Below, in pieces: positions 1-11,939 of a DNA stretch of 64,000 nt. Position numbers and translations under genes: made by a program. The stretch is from Sipunculus nudus. Its lineage: Eukaryota; Annelida; Sipuncula; Golfingiida; Sipunculidae. The stretch spans positions 15,560,001 through 15,624,000 of the forward strand of contig CM049308.1 of NCBI GenBank assembly GCA_026874595.1, written 5' to 3'. The number at the start of each line of letters is the position of its first letter. The stretch's first letter is position 1. The notes beneath the pieces are model-generated. The model ran no database searches, had not been told where the DNA came from, and worked only from the letters and a program-made list of their open reading frames with translations.

Positions 1-470
1 GTAAAATGAAAGTATTTGAATACCAGTGCAGATACTTTCAAAATGTATTCATGAATGCATTCATGAATATATTCTATAATGTTATTTTAATAATCATTTA
101 CATTATATTTTATTTTAAAAAATCATATGATTTTCTTATTATTTTTTTAAATAAAAATTATATTGGCACAATATTTGTTATTAAATTTTAATAAATAGTT
201 GAACTCTTTTATTATATGTGCTGCTTATAAGTTAGATGGCCTAGTCAAAATCTGTGTGACAAAAGCACTCCATTTGATAATAAAATAAATGAAATCAATC
301 CTCTTCCTTGTCTCCAAAGATACTATCAAAATCATACATAAGCTAAACACCAACAACTCATAATAAAGCTTATATTTATTACCACACAAAACCAGCATGT
401 GCCTCATTCCCAAATCATATTTTTTATCATATATAACAGCTGAGCGTCATGACCCATGGGTCCCTTGTTT
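1..470 (+). mobile_element. 3' part of an interspersed element (copy 1), cut by window edge
   Basis: This stretch is the reverse complement of 46908-47345, with about nine bases in ten alike by eye. It ends in the terminal module CAGCTGAGCG, then the palindrome GACCCATGGGTC (451-462), then CTTGTT. A perfect 24-bp palindrome lies at 46-69 and is kept in the other copy. The 5' half would lie left of the window. It has no convincing coding capacity. Confidence 0.75.
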
Positions 471-686
471 GATTCTGCAGACTGGTTGAGCCACCTGTAT
501 TTTTTTAAAGTTTACGCATTTTTTCTCTATTTTTGAGATATATAAAAATAGACACGAACTTTGCATGTTGGTTAATCTGTTTGATGCTTCAGTTGAATGG
601 GTATATACTACCATTCAGATGATAAAATTTCCTTTTGTGAATCTCTTCCCAGTCAGCTGAGCGTCATGACCCATGGGTCACTTGTT
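471..686 (+). mobile_element. 3' terminal fragment of the 8035-11244 element family
   Basis: Nearly the same as 11027-11244: TTCTGCAGACTGGT at the start, a pyrimidine-rich core, and the end GTCAGCTGAGC (652-662) plus GACCCATGGGTC (668-679) and CACTTGTT. It abuts the end of the preceding element exactly, which suggests one inserted next to or into the other. Confidence 0.75.
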
Positions 687-784
687 CATTTTATAATATT
701 CTGATATTTTAAATTTTTATTATTTAATTTTGAGTAAATTAATTGAAGTAATTGATATATTTATTACTTGGGCTATAATATCAG

Positions 785-2200
785 TTTTTAGCTCAGCTGA
801 CTATAAGTTATCTGAGCTATAGTCGTGGTCCATTGTCCGTCGTCCGTCCGTCTGTCTGTCCGTCCGTCTGGATGTTCGTCTGTAAGACTGGCACATTTCA
901 ACACCGTTGGACCTACGAATCTGAAATTCGGCATTCAGTTAGATGTCCCCAAAATCTCCTACCATGCCGAAAATTGGGTCAATAGGACTTCGTTCCTTCG
1001 AGATATTAAGGAAAAACCTCAATTTTTTATTAGAAATCTATTTTCACACTTCAGGACTGCCTAATATCAAAACCACTCATCCGGTTTTCTTCATATATAC
1101 CATAAATATTCCTCTATATAGTTTCTATGTACATGCAAGATATTAAGTCAGTATTATATAATTTAAAAAAGTTATGGGCCCAAACAAAATGGACTTTGTA
1201 AAAAAATCAGGAAGATATTTGGTCACTTAAGACCAAAAGTGTTTAAGGTAGGGACTTTTTTCCAGTAATACAACTTTAATTAATCAAAATTTAATTGTAT
1301 ACCAAAAATTAGATCAAAATCTGTTAAATTTTTTTAAATATTGGCAAAAATATAAAATTGGTACCTTAAATTTTGCCCAACTTTGGCCACGGCATGTTTT
1401 TTTTTCCTGTAAGTACTGTGGATTTAATTTTCACACCATGTATACATAAGGATTTAATCTGTTCAAATCTGAAATTTGAAAATAAAAGCTGCAAAATTAG
1501 GCTAGTTATTGAATTTTTTGGAGGCTCTGGTTGTATTCCCTTACATTGTCAAGCAGTCCACTTTGATGACTGTAGGTCATTCAGTACACATCTCTATGCT
1601 CCCCAGGCTGTTGGCATAATTTTAGATGTTCCCAAAATCTCCTACCATACCAAAAATTGGGTCATTAGGACTTCGTTCCTTCGAGATATTAGGAAAAAAA
1701 CTCCGTTTTCCATAAAAAAAGCCATTGTTTCACTTCAAGGCTGCCTAATATCAAAACCACTGATCTGTTTTTGATTGTATTTAGTATTCACATTCTTTCA
1801 TACATTTTCTATGAACATACCAAAAATTAGGTCAGTATTGGGTATTATTTTGAAGTTATGGGCCAAAACATAATGCAGTTTTTTTTTAAATCAGGAAATA
1901 TATTTACTCACCTAACATGAGAATTGCTGAACCTAGATACTTTTTTTTTCAGGAATATAACTTTATTTAATCAAGATTCAATTGCTTACCCAAAATTAGA
2001 TCTGAATTTTGCAAATTTTTCAAGTTATTAGCATAAATAAAAAATCAATACCTTAAATTTTGTCCAACTTTGGCACTGTTGATTTAATTTTCACAGCATA
2101 TATACATAAGGATTTAATCTTTTAAAATCTGAAATTTCAAAGAAATTGATTTGAAAGAATAGCTTTTATTCATGTTTTCATACACCATGTCAAGTGTTGT
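785..2200 (+). mobile_element. Hairpin-headed element with duplicated core (5' part); inverted relative of 48110-49532
   Basis: The head reads TTTTTA, then GCTCAGCTGAC (791-801) pairing with a downstream TCTGAGCT, then a CCGTC/TCTG run at 831-871. The core occurs as two diverged units, about 894-1600 and 1600-2130. Each has CCCAAAATCTCCTACCAT, GGACTTCGTTCCTTCGAGAT and GGACTGCCTAATATCAAAAC-like stretches. The same two-unit arrangement is seen reversed at 48110-49532. A terminal module of this family lies at 3997-4030, so the element may span 785-4030, but the middle is not alignable by eye. Open frames here are not genes. Confidence 0.7.
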
Positions 2201-3996
2201 TTACATCTAGCCCACCTAGTAGTACAGCCTTCACTTGCATTATGTAACCCACCCCAGGCAGCTTGCCTTGGGTCAGCTTGGCCACTACCAGCAGGCTTCC
2301 CCTCTGCCCTGCACTCCCCCCCCCCCCCCCCAAGATGGTGCATAAACTAGATGAATGTTATTATTTTCTGTATTTGATTCATTCTTATTCTAGGCTATGC
2401 TACATTTTAGATTTTGTATTGTACCACCAGGGTTACAATGATTAAAGTGTACATTTAATTGTGTCCACAAAGTGGTGTATTGCTATGAAAGTGTGGATGT
2501 TCATGAGATAAGTAATTCCTTACTTCAGAGGGGTAAAAACTTCACCAGGTGTGAAATTGACTGTTAATTCCAGTAATAAATTAAAACTGGGATAGTAATT
2601 GGCACAATGATATTGTTTGTCCCTCATTCAACCAACAGTGTGTATACTTTATTTGAAAAGATGTTTTATTTTATCAAATTTACTGAATCTTTTATTTTAT
2701 TTTGCTGAATAAAATTAAGCATGTACTGAAAACTCCAATGTGCAAAACTTTTTAATAGTGATTCAAGGAATATTCTTGTAGATGCCATGTTGTGGCATTA
2801 TTTTCTTTTAAATTCAGTTTAAACATTTATGATTTAAAAATAAAAAAAATATATGTGTATGCATAATATGACCCAATATGAGCTACACTCTGGATATATG
2901 ATGATTGCAACTTTTGCAACAATTCTAATATTTTAACTTATAGTTTCAGTTTTTTACTCTGTATATATAATGATTGCAACTTTTGCAACAATTCTAATAT
3001 TTTAACTTATATTTTCAGTTTTTTTTTATTAAAAATTTATAAAACCTGTAAATAAAAAAATGATTCAGATAAAAACTTCTTAATGGAAAAAGTGGAAATG
3101 CTTAAAAAAAATAGGATTATATATAAACTTAAATGCATTATTCCCTTGAAAGTGACATAAAGGTATTAGTCCATTCTGTCAACTTGCCTGTCCATCTGTA
3201 AATTTTCATATGCATCACAGTATCTCAAAACTTTTACTGTTTTTCTTCATGACAGTCTTGTCAGAGTATTAGTTTGCAATCATATATTTAGAACTTTACT
3301 ATAACCAAGTAGGAGGGCCCCTTTCCTCTTAGCTTTTCATATTCTTATATAAATGAAAATCATTACAATAGAATATTTCTACATCCACCTTCGTGCTGCC
3401 CTCACTTTTCCCTTCACCGAACCCCATCCCAAAGTCAGCCTCAGTAAGCAAGAACAAGATGAATCAGATATATTCATACTTTAATATTTTGTATAACTAT
3501 TCGTCCATAGGTACCTATGTACATGCCAGAAATTATGTCAATATTGTGTAATATGTAGACATAGTGGGCATCACAATAATGTACCTTGTCAAGACTAAAG
3601 AGATATTGTGTCATTCAGTCACAAATTCATAAATCACTTCATCAGCATAGTTAATCATAACATCATATCTGTCAAATTGAAAGCTTGCAGACTACCATAC
3701 ACTTTAGATCCTTCAACAAATAGCCTTATCATCATTCTACTACTGCTTATTACTGCTGTCATTGCATTCATATTTGCTCAAATATATCACAATTTTCAAC
3801 CCCTCCTAAATAAATAAAAAATAAACCACTATATTTGAATCTATTAATCCATCAGTCAGGTAATTTCATTTATCATTTACTCACATATTACATTACATTC
3901 CTTTATAATAGCCTAACATGTCCATGATATTCATAAGCTTTATCGACTCGATATATATAGTATCACAGTGGAGAAACATTTATAGTCCAATCATGA
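2201..3996 (+). other. AT-rich intronic stretch, no gene recognised
   Basis: Contains a run of 16 C at 2316-2331 and a ~70-bp direct duplication (2884-2953 and 2954-3021, both with GATTGCAACTTTTGCAACAA). No supported exon; the missing first exon of NTPCR was looked for here and not found. Confidence 0.6.
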
Positions 3997-4030
3997 TCAG
4001 CTGAGCGCCGTAACCCATGGGTCCCTTGTT
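3997..4030 (+). mobile_element. 3' terminal module of an interspersed element next to the NTPCR splice acceptor
   Basis: TCAGCTGAGC, then AACCCATGGGTC and CCTTGTTT, is the same terminal module as at 436-470, 652-686 and 11210-11244. It ends 25 bp before the first base of the NTPCR exon at 4056, so the branch-point and pyrimidine-tract region lies partly within or directly against the repeat end. Confidence 0.75.
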
Positions 4031-4055
4031 TCATGATGCATTTCATTCATTTCAG

Positions 4056-7000
4056 GAGTGGGCAAGACCACATTGATCCATAAAGTTTGTCGTGCTTTAC
4101 AAGAGCAGTCAGTTTTGGTACAGGGATTTTACACAGAAGAGCAGCGAGCTCACGGGAAGAGAACAGGGTTTGATGTAGTGACACTAGATGGCCAGAGGGC
4201 ACCACTAGCAAGGGTCAAGTATGAATACCAGTGATTCATTTATTTCATTATAGGCATAAAAATATACTTGTTTCTTATTGTTAATTTTATGTTCCCTCAT
4301 ATATATTACATACACAAGAGAAACATAATATTGTGATGTAGATACTATTATAAGCATCTTGTTCATGGTTTATATATAAATATAGGATTTCTCCCACAAA
4401 TGAAAATGCAGCAACACAGCAATAAAGCTAAGTTAAAGTTAAATCACCAAAATAGCTGAAAAGTCTTTTCATAGTTAGAATAGATTGTCATTACAAAGCC
4501 AAAACTTATATTGCCAGTCTTTGGGATGGGGAATGCCTCAGATAGAGGAGAGTGGTTACTGTAGCTATAAAATGTAACCTGTCCAGTTATTATGCTGGTA
4601 CCCTGCTAACTATATCATGTGGTGAATTGTCATAAGGTGCAGGCTTGTTACTTAGGGCACTTCTTATTACTTCCCCCAAATGCTGGACAAGGCAGCCTTC
4701 ACCTAAGGCATGAAAGTAGGTCCCTGCCCTGAGCCCTTAGGAGAGGAGAACTGAAAAAGGTTCTGATTGGCTGAGCCATCAGGACAGCCCACTTGTGTTT
4801 TACAAGATTGCAAGCTGGTTAATCTACTAGTGATGGAAGGGTGACCATGGGATATCTTACAAGGTTACATATTTAAATGATTGTCAAATATTGTTTCAGA
4901 CATGCATTTTATTCTATTTATAGAGAAGAAATGCTTTATTTACACAGAAACTAACATTTTATGATGCAGGTGTCAGATTTAAAGAGCTTAATGGATATAC
5001 AAGTTGGGGACTGTTCAGTTTCCTACTATGACCAAACCAAACCAGTCCGACCTCTTATAAGCCAGATATGGGGGAAAAAAGTATCTCATAACTTCAAAAT
5101 TATAGTTATCATTAAAACATGAAACTGAATTAATCTGTGTTGTAAAATGCTCAGTTTTTAACAAAGACGTAACAAAATCTTCAGTTTGGTGTACAGCTTC
5201 AGCATAAAACTTTGTACTTTGTTTACAGAACACAGACAGAACCAACACGTGGCAGAGAGTATCGTGTAGGACAGTACACAGTGGAGCTACACAGCTTTGA
5301 AAATGCAGCACTACCGACACTCAGGCAGAAAGTAAGTACTTCTTGGTAAACATTAACGTATTTCCTGTTGCTGAAGCTTTGTATTACATCAGGGAGCATT
5401 GTAAATTTCATAACTCTTATCGTCCTGATGTGTTAACTGCTGCTTTGTATAGGAAGATATTCTGGGTTAGAACACCTGGGTGTGCACAGAGCAGAGAATT
5501 GTAATCGGACCAATTTCCTGATTACACATACCTGCCCTAGTTGGTCTGATTCTTTGCCTTGTGCTAGAAACTATGAGATCAGACCAATGTGAGCAGGTGT
5601 CACATGTTTAAAATTAGGAGCTGGATGCACAGTGTGATACCATGCTCTCATTGGTCTGATTACAATTTTTGCTCTTTGTGCACCCTGGTGTTCAAACCCA
5701 AAATATCATGAAATACAAAGCAGCAGTTACACAAGAGGAGATCTGGGACAACTGTAGTGTATATAACCACTGCATGAGAAGCATAAAATTCTATATGCTA
5801 ACATTTGCAAAATTGATGTCACCATAAAAGACACCAGATCACAAAGAAATTCTTTTTTTCAAAGAAGGACAGTAGAGATCCTTCCTCTTAAATATGCCAT
5901 TTTAGCTTTTTTTGGGGGTTGGGGGGTTGGGTTGTGTTATGTGTGTTAGAGTGAGTGAACCAGTATCAGAAAAAAATTTAAGGAGTGTCTTCTAAAACAT
6001 GATGTAGTGTCACTGAAATGGTCTTTGATTTTAGCTGGAAGTCTAATGATAATCAAGGAGAAAATATATTAAATATATCTCTTGGGTGTGAATAATTTAA
6101 TACATCACCCCAATAAGTTACCAGCTTCTGGTATGATATTGAATAAGAGCTGCTGAGTTTGCTTACAAACATACACTCTCTCATTCATGGTCTGTGCCTA
6201 AGTGCAATATATTCTATTATACTCCTGTATTCTTATTTTTATTCTTTTTGCTCTCATCTTTAGGATCCAGCTTCCCGGCCTGTTCTTGTGGTGGATGAGA
6301 TTGGGAAGATGGAGCTGTTCAGTGAGAGTTTCAAGACGACAATCCGGGATATATTGAAAAAGAAACACACCACTGTCCTTGCCACTATCCCTGTACCTAA
6401 AGGAAGGCCCATACCCTTTGTAGAGGAGGTCAGAGGTCACAGAGAAGCTCATGTTTTTACAGTAAGAGTATTATTTTAACCTTTAGCCCCCACACCTATA
6501 GTTAATTCATTGTCTCCCCTCCCATGGAAGGGGAGACATATATGGTGTTTGGCCTGTCGTTGGCGATGTCAGTCGTCAGCGCTGTCTTCAGTATCATTTC
6601 TTGTGAACACAATATCTTTTGAACAACTTACCTTTTTTTATAAAATTTGAAATTTAAATTGATTCTGCCAATATCTCGAGAGTTTATAAACTGGTGACCT
6701 TGACCTTCATCATCGAGGTCAAATAGGCCAGAAGAGAACTTTTTGGTGAACCCCATAACTTGATGTATCACATATTTTTTCATCAAATTTGACACACTAT
6801 TAGTTTCAACCAAGTTTGAAAACTGGTGACCTTGACCTGGATCTTCAAGGGGGTCATAATGACCTACTGTCATGAGGTGCAATGCAGTTATGCCCTCGGT
6901 CACATACATACCAGATATCAATTTCTGAATCAAGCCAAAATGCAAGATAAGGAAAATTACAATTCCGCTAAATTGCTCATAAAGCTGTTTCATAATATGT

Positions 7001-7302
7001 TTACTGGATGCATGTGACTATTCAGTAAATCTACCAAAAAGTCCAGATCCTTTTTATCAGAGATATGAAGAAAGAAATGTTAAGAACCAGGGACATTTTT
7101 GTTGTGATAGCTTCATTAAAGGGTAAGGATTGGGGCTACAGATATGGATATCTGGTACTTGGTGTTTATCTGAAAATGCAGTGACTATACATTGACAGAC
7201 TGTTTTACATCTTTTCAGATCTCAAGAGACAACAGAGACAGTATTTTAGCTGACATTGTGAAGATGGTGATGGATTCTCATAAACATTACGGGCATCATT
7301 GA
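4056..7302 (+). CDS. NTPCR: NTPCR (nucleoside-triphosphatase, cancer-related; THEP1 family), 5'-partial, 4 exons
   Basis: Hydrolyses nucleoside triphosphates to diphosphates; a small soluble P-loop enzyme of the THEP1 family. Exons: 4056-4218, 5229-5331, 6264-6461, 7219-7302 (stop TGA 7300-7302). All introns are GT-AG and phases agree, giving 181 full codons plus a split glycine; the human protein is about 190 residues. Visible motifs: Walker A ending GVGKTT at the first exon's start, then GFYTEE and GFDVVTL; RVGQY in exon 2; Walker B VLVVDEIGKME followed by TIPVPKGRP in exon 3; a short C-terminal exon ending in HYGHH. Recall of the human sequence supports orthology. The first exon (start Met and the residues before the P-loop glycines) is not found between 1 and 4055 and may lie left of the window. 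The first listed exon starts in phase 1, completing a Gly codon. Its acceptor sits 25 bp after the end of a repeat. ATTAAA at 7828-7833 is a possible poly(A) signal. Confidence 0.95.
5432..5732. mobile_element. Foldback MITE with long terminal inverted repeats in an NTPCR intron
   Basis: The left end (AACTGCTGCTTTGTAT ... GTGCACAGAGC ... ATTGTAATCGGACCAAT) is mirrored by the right end (ATTGGTCTGATTACAAT ... CTTTGTGCACC ... ATACAAAGCAGCAGTT). The inverted repeats are about 75-80 bp and imperfect, in a ~300-bp non-coding element. A second inner pair (ATTGGTCTGAT / TCAGACCAAT-like) adds to the foldback. Confidence 0.75.
6512..7010 (+). mobile_element. Hairpin-headed repeat in last NTPCR intron
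   Basis: Starts with a perfect 9-bp stem (GTCTCCCCT at 6512-6520, AGGGGAGAC at 6529-6537) and then two diverged copies of a monomer with TGGTGACCTTGACC (about 6690 and 6827). Related to the reversed element ending near 52412. The right border is uncertain. Confidence 0.55.
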
Positions 7303-8034
7303 GGTGAAAGGGGGGGGTGGTTATTGATGACAGATCACCACCAGGGTGAATTCTGCGGTGTCTTATATTAAGGACATCCAGGCAGGGATGAATATCCTTC
7401 AGATGTTAACCTGAACGCAGGTCAACCTTACCTGGCATTATGAACATTGATTTGGTAGGGACAGGGACAGTTGTTGTTAATGAAGGTCTGTACCCTAATG
7501 ACTTACAACATGTGGTTCTACTAAGACAGTAAGTCCAGGCCAAGAAAAAAACGGTTGCTACATTTGGATTCTGTTTTGCCTTGCATATATTAAGGTTTTT
7601 CATGAAGGTTTTTCAAAGGAAAGTGGAATGTCAGATTTTTTTCTAGATGAGACTTATTTGCTTACTACCATAATTGGTATTGCCTGTATAGAAAAGCACA
7701 ACTGCTGATTGGATTGAAGTAGAGATCTCTGGACAACTAGGACACAATCAGCTGTGATCTTAACCTGTGTATTTTTTTTCAAGGAACATTGTTACACTTT
7801 ATTATTTTATGATATTTAATATAAAATATTAAACAGTGGTTTGTCATTACTTATTCTGTGGACAAGGGGCAGGTATCAGGACAAACAGAGGCTTGGCTTG
7901 CTACTTTGATGCGTTGTTCTTCAGTAGTCAAGCAGTGTTGGCCAAGAAAACACTCCTGCTGTGTTGCATATTGAAACATGACTTTATGTATGAGTGGTCT
8001 TTTGCTCAGGACTGTCTTGATATACACACCAGTT
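7303..8034 (+). other. NTPCR 3' untranslated region and flank
   Basis: No further open frame continues NTPCR. ATTAAA at 7828-7833, followed by a T/G-rich stretch, is the most plausible polyadenylation signal. A G8 run lies at 7311-7318. Nothing else recognised. Confidence 0.5.
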
Positions 8035-8867
8035 TTTTAGCTCAGCTGACTGTAAGTCATCTGAGCTATAGCGATCACTCTTTGTCCGTCATCCGTCATT
8101 AACTACATCACTGATGGTCATGATTTTTGGCATACATATTGATTATGCGATGTTTCATTAGTTTCTGCAGACTGGTGGCGCCACCTGTATTTTTCGATTT
8201 TTTACTAATCGTTTTCTCTATTTTTGAGACATTTAAAAATGTGAACATCTGTTAACAGGGCACAAATCGTAAAGACTGTACCTAGAATCTTCATTCTTAA
8301 AATTCTGAGAGACCTATGAAAAGTCTCCATGGAAACCAGAATTTAGGTCTCTGTTACCCATATCCTTTGAGCTATGGGGCCCCAAAGTACCCCCCAGAAT
8401 TGTAAAAAATTTCATTAAAAAAAACCAATATCTCATTAACTACATCACTGATGGTCATGATTTTTGGCATACATATTGATCATGAGATGTTCCATAAGTT
8501 TCTGCAGACTGGTGGCGCCACCTGTATTTTTCAAATTTTTTCAATTTTTTTCTCTATTTTTGAGACCTTTGAATATGTAGTTATCTGTCAACAGGGTTCA
8601 AATTGTAATGACTGGACCTAGAATCTTCATCCTTGACACACAGGGTGACCCATGAAAAGTCTCAATGGAAACCTGAAATTAGGTCTCTGTTACCCATATC
8701 CTTTGAGCTGTGGCACTCCAAAGTACAGCTCAGAATAATGGAAAATTTGATACAAAAGCTGAAGTATCTGAACAACTAATGCAGAGATCACCATAATTGT
8801 TTGTATGGATATTGATCATGGAGTGTTTCATCAGTTTCTGCAGCCCGGTGGCACCACATATATTTGT

Positions 8868-10391
8868 TCGGGCTTTTTTATGCCCCCGCCACAAAGTGGC
8901 CCGGGCATATAGTTTTACCCATGTCCGTCATTCCGTCATTCCGAAATCAAACAGTTGTACGGACTTTTTTCACAGTGCCTGCAGATATTGGCCTGATTTT
9001 TGGTATGTGGGCAGATAATGACCAGTTACAGATCGAGTTCACGTTTCGTCACGGTTGACCTACTTTTGACCGTTTTACAGCTCCTAAACTTATAACATTT
9101 CATGAAAAATAGAAATTTTTATGACAAATACACATGTACAGACTTTTTTGCGCAATGCCTGCAGATATTGGCCTGATTTTTGGTGTGTGGGCAGATAATG
9201 ACCAGTTACAGATCGAGTTTGTGTTTCGTCCCAGTTGACCTACTTTTGACCGTTTTACGGCTCCTAAACTTAGAAAAATTCATGAAAAATAGAAATTTTT
9301 ATGACAAATACACATGTACAGCCGTTTTTAGCCCTCAGCTCATAGGCTGATGGGCTATTGTCGTCACCCAAGCTGTCCGTCTGTACATCTGTCTGTCCGG
9401 TGTCTGTCCGTCCGTCCGTCCGTTCCGCGTCTGTTAACTTTTACCTTGTGAGCAGGATATCTCTAAAAGGATTCACCGTTGGAATTTTATTTCATCAGTG
9501 AAGATGTATATCGATAAAATCTCGGTGAAGTTCGAAGATGGGTGACCTTGACCCATTTTTCTACATTTTAGAGCTGATTATAGAAAAACACTCAGAAGTT
9601 TATATCTCAGGAACCATTGTGTGGATTTTCACAAAACTTACTATGATCATTGGGACTGATGGTCTGTATGTGCTGCACAATTTGGTGGCGCCACCTGCAA
9701 TTTCTGATTTTTTAATGAAATTTTATCGGATTTTTTCAATTTTGGCCTTTTGTGCAGGATATCTCCAAAGGTATTCAACACAGGAACTTCATTTCTTCAG
9801 TGCTATTGCATTATATTTACAAAATCTTGGTCAAGTTCAAAGATGGGTGATCTTGACCTACTTTTCAAGGTCACAGAGCTTAGTATAGAAAAAAAACTTA
9901 GGAGCTTATTTCTCAGGAAGCATTTGGTGGATTGTTATGAAACATGGTATATACCTCTCCAATTTAAATTTATAAATGATTATCAACTTTTGCTAATATT
10001 CTAGTTTCGCAATGCAATGCTTACAGATACTGACCTAATGTTTGGTCTGTGGGCGCATAATGACCACTTACAGATCGAGTTCGCGTTTCGTCCCAGTTAA
10101 CCTATTTTTCACCATATGACAGATCCTGAACATAAAAAATTTCATGAAAGACAGAAATTTTTATGAAAAATGCACATATATGGACTTTTTTTCACAATGC
10201 CTGCAGATACTGGCCTGATTTTTGGTGTGTTGCTTGATAATGACCCTTTACAGATCGAGTTTGCATTTTGCCCTTGTTGACCTACTTTTGACCATACAAC
10301 ACTTCCTGAACTTAAAAAAATTTACAAAATTTAACAAATGTTTCTAATTTGCCCCAGGCGGGGGCATTCCTGTCATTCCGTCACATCTAGT
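8868..10391 (+). mobile_element. Element E (GCCCCCGCC-ended), inserted in element F
   Basis: Bounded by TGCCCCCGCC (8881-8890, forming a hairpin with GGCCCGGGCA) and GGCGGGGGCA (10357-10366), a 10-bp perfect subterminal inverted repeat. The core has ~180-190-bp monomers with TGCCTGCAGATATTGGCCTG and CAGATCGAGTT, at about 8955, 9136, 10003 and 10181. The flanking F monomer resumes at 10391 with the CTCTATTTTTGAGACCTTTA stretch expected after its palindrome, showing E landed inside F. E is itself split by a third element. Confidence 0.8.
9322..10000 (+). mobile_element. Element C, inserted in element E
   Basis: Head: TTTTTAGCCCTCAGC...GCTGATGGGCTATTGTCG and a CCGTCCGTC run, followed by two monomers with TTCGAAGATGGGTGACCTTG and AGGAACCATTGTGTGG-type stretches, and a GGTGGCGCCACC palindrome at 9684-9695. 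A reversed copy lies at about 38300-38907. The E monomer breaks at CACATGTACAG and resumes near 10003 with CGCAATGC. Confidence 0.75.
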
Positions 10392-11244
10392 TTCGAATTT
10401 TTTTCTCTATTTTTGAGACCTTTAAAGATATGAACATCTGTTAACATGGCACAAATCATAACAACTCGACCTAGAATCTTCATTCTTTACACACAGGGAG
10501 ACCCATGAAAAATCCCCATGGAAACCTGAAATTAGGTCTCTGTTACCCATATCCATTAAGCTGTATGGCTCCAAAATACCCCCCAGAATAATGAAAAATT
10601 TGATACAAAAACTCCAGTATCTCAATAACTACAGCACTGATGCTCATGATTTTTGGCATACATATTGATCCTGACATGTTCCATCAGTTTTAGCAGACTG
10701 GGTGTGCCACCTCTATTTTTTTTTCAAATTTTTACAAATTATTTTCTCTATTTTTGAGACCTTTAAAGATGTGGTTATCTGTCAACAGGGTACAAATTGT
10801 AACAACTGGACCTAGAATCTTCATTCTTGTCATGCAAGGAGGCCCATGAAAAGTGTCTGTGGAAACCTGAAATTAGGTCTCTGTTACCCATATCCTTCAA
10901 GCTATAGGACTCCAAAGTATCCCTCAGAATAATGGAAAATTTGATACAAAAGCTGAAGTATCTGAACAACTAATCCAGAGACCACCATGCTTCTTTACAT
11001 GGATATTGACCATCAAGTGTTTTTGTTAGTTTCTGCAGACTGGTGGAGCCACCTGTATTTTTTTAAAGTTTACTCATTTTTTCTCTATTTTTGAGATATA
11101 TTAATACAGACACAATCTCAGCCTGTTGGTTAATCTGTTTGATGCTTCAGTTGAATGGTTATATACTACCATTCAGATGATAAAATTTCCTTTTGCAAAT
11201 CTCTTCCCAGTCAGCTGAGCGTCATGACCCATGGGTCACTTGTT

Positions 11245-11939
11245 AATTCTACCTGGGATACAGTCCTGCTGGGAAAAATGAAGCTACTTATTAAAATTAA
11301 AACATGGGTGACATAACAGTGAAAATGCCATGATCAAAACATGCAGAATCTGAAGCTGGTTTCATATTATGTTGGCTTTGCAAGGGAATACTTGACATCC
11401 ATTTCACTAGAACCATACTAGGATTAACTGATTAATAAATTTACCCATAAATATGATTATAATCTGATACCTGTCTTCTTTTATTTTACCTACTTAAAGT
11501 TACCACCCCCCCCCCCCCCCCCAAAAAAAAAATCCATTCCTGTGTAGGTTTAAGAACATACTTTTCATAACAAAGTATCAACACAACTGTAGTCTGTAGT
11601 TACTGACAAATATAACTTCTTATTCACAAAGGTTTCTTTTTATTTGAAACTAGAGAGAATATAAAGCCAGCTGAATCAATTGGAGTAATAATGCCACCAT
11701 TAACCTTGAACAAAGTATTGTATGGAATGTTTCCAATTAAGAATAACCTTCTAATAAATCAGGTGCTCCTTACATTTAAAATGTGTGTATATCAAAGTAG
11801 AAAGGAAAATAATCAAAACACTTGCAATTTAAGGCCAGATGGTTTGAGGAGATTGAAATATATAGAGAAAATTGAATATATAATAGCAAAACAGAAAAAT
11901 AAGATTACTGCACATCTAGAACAAGGCCTACAGGCCTAA
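11245..11939. other. Intergenic stretch without recognised gene
   Basis: AT-rich, with a 17-C run at 11506-11522 followed by A9. The 82-codon open frame at 11691-11939 has no recognisable family or conserved context, and I do not call it. Confidence 0.45.

Larger units (their letters stand above)
8035..11244 (+). mobile_element. Full-length hairpin/tandem-core element (family F) carrying nested insertions
   Basis: 5' end: TTTTTTA then GCTCAGCTGAC (8040-8050), forming a hairpin with TCATCTGAGCT, then a TCCGTCATCCGTC run. 3' end: GTCAGCTGAGC (11210-11220), the exact 11-bp reverse complement of the 5' motif, then GACCCATGGGTC (11226-11237) and CTTGTT. The core is a tandem array of ~330-340-bp monomers starting near 8097, 8433, 8773, 10626 and 10968. 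Monomers share CTGATGGTCATGATTTTTGG, CTGCAGACTGGTGGCGCCAC and a CTCTATTTTTGAGA stretch. The third monomer is interrupted by another element (8868-10391). No protein is encoded. The subterminal inverted repeat, hairpin and tandem core fit the non-autonomous Helentron-associated (pearl-like) architecture. Confidence 0.8.

Noticed and set aside
825-1774. Open frames in the element at 785-2200
   Set aside because: Repeated text shared with the reversed copy at 48510-48834; no conserved protein pattern and stops vary between copies.
7836-8102. 88-codon + strand open frame after NTPCR
   Set aside because: Runs from the NTPCR 3' flank into the head of element F; no homology.
11691-11939. 82-codon + strand open frame in the intergenic region
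   Set aside because: No recognisable family, no splice or promoter context and AT-rich composition like its surroundings.
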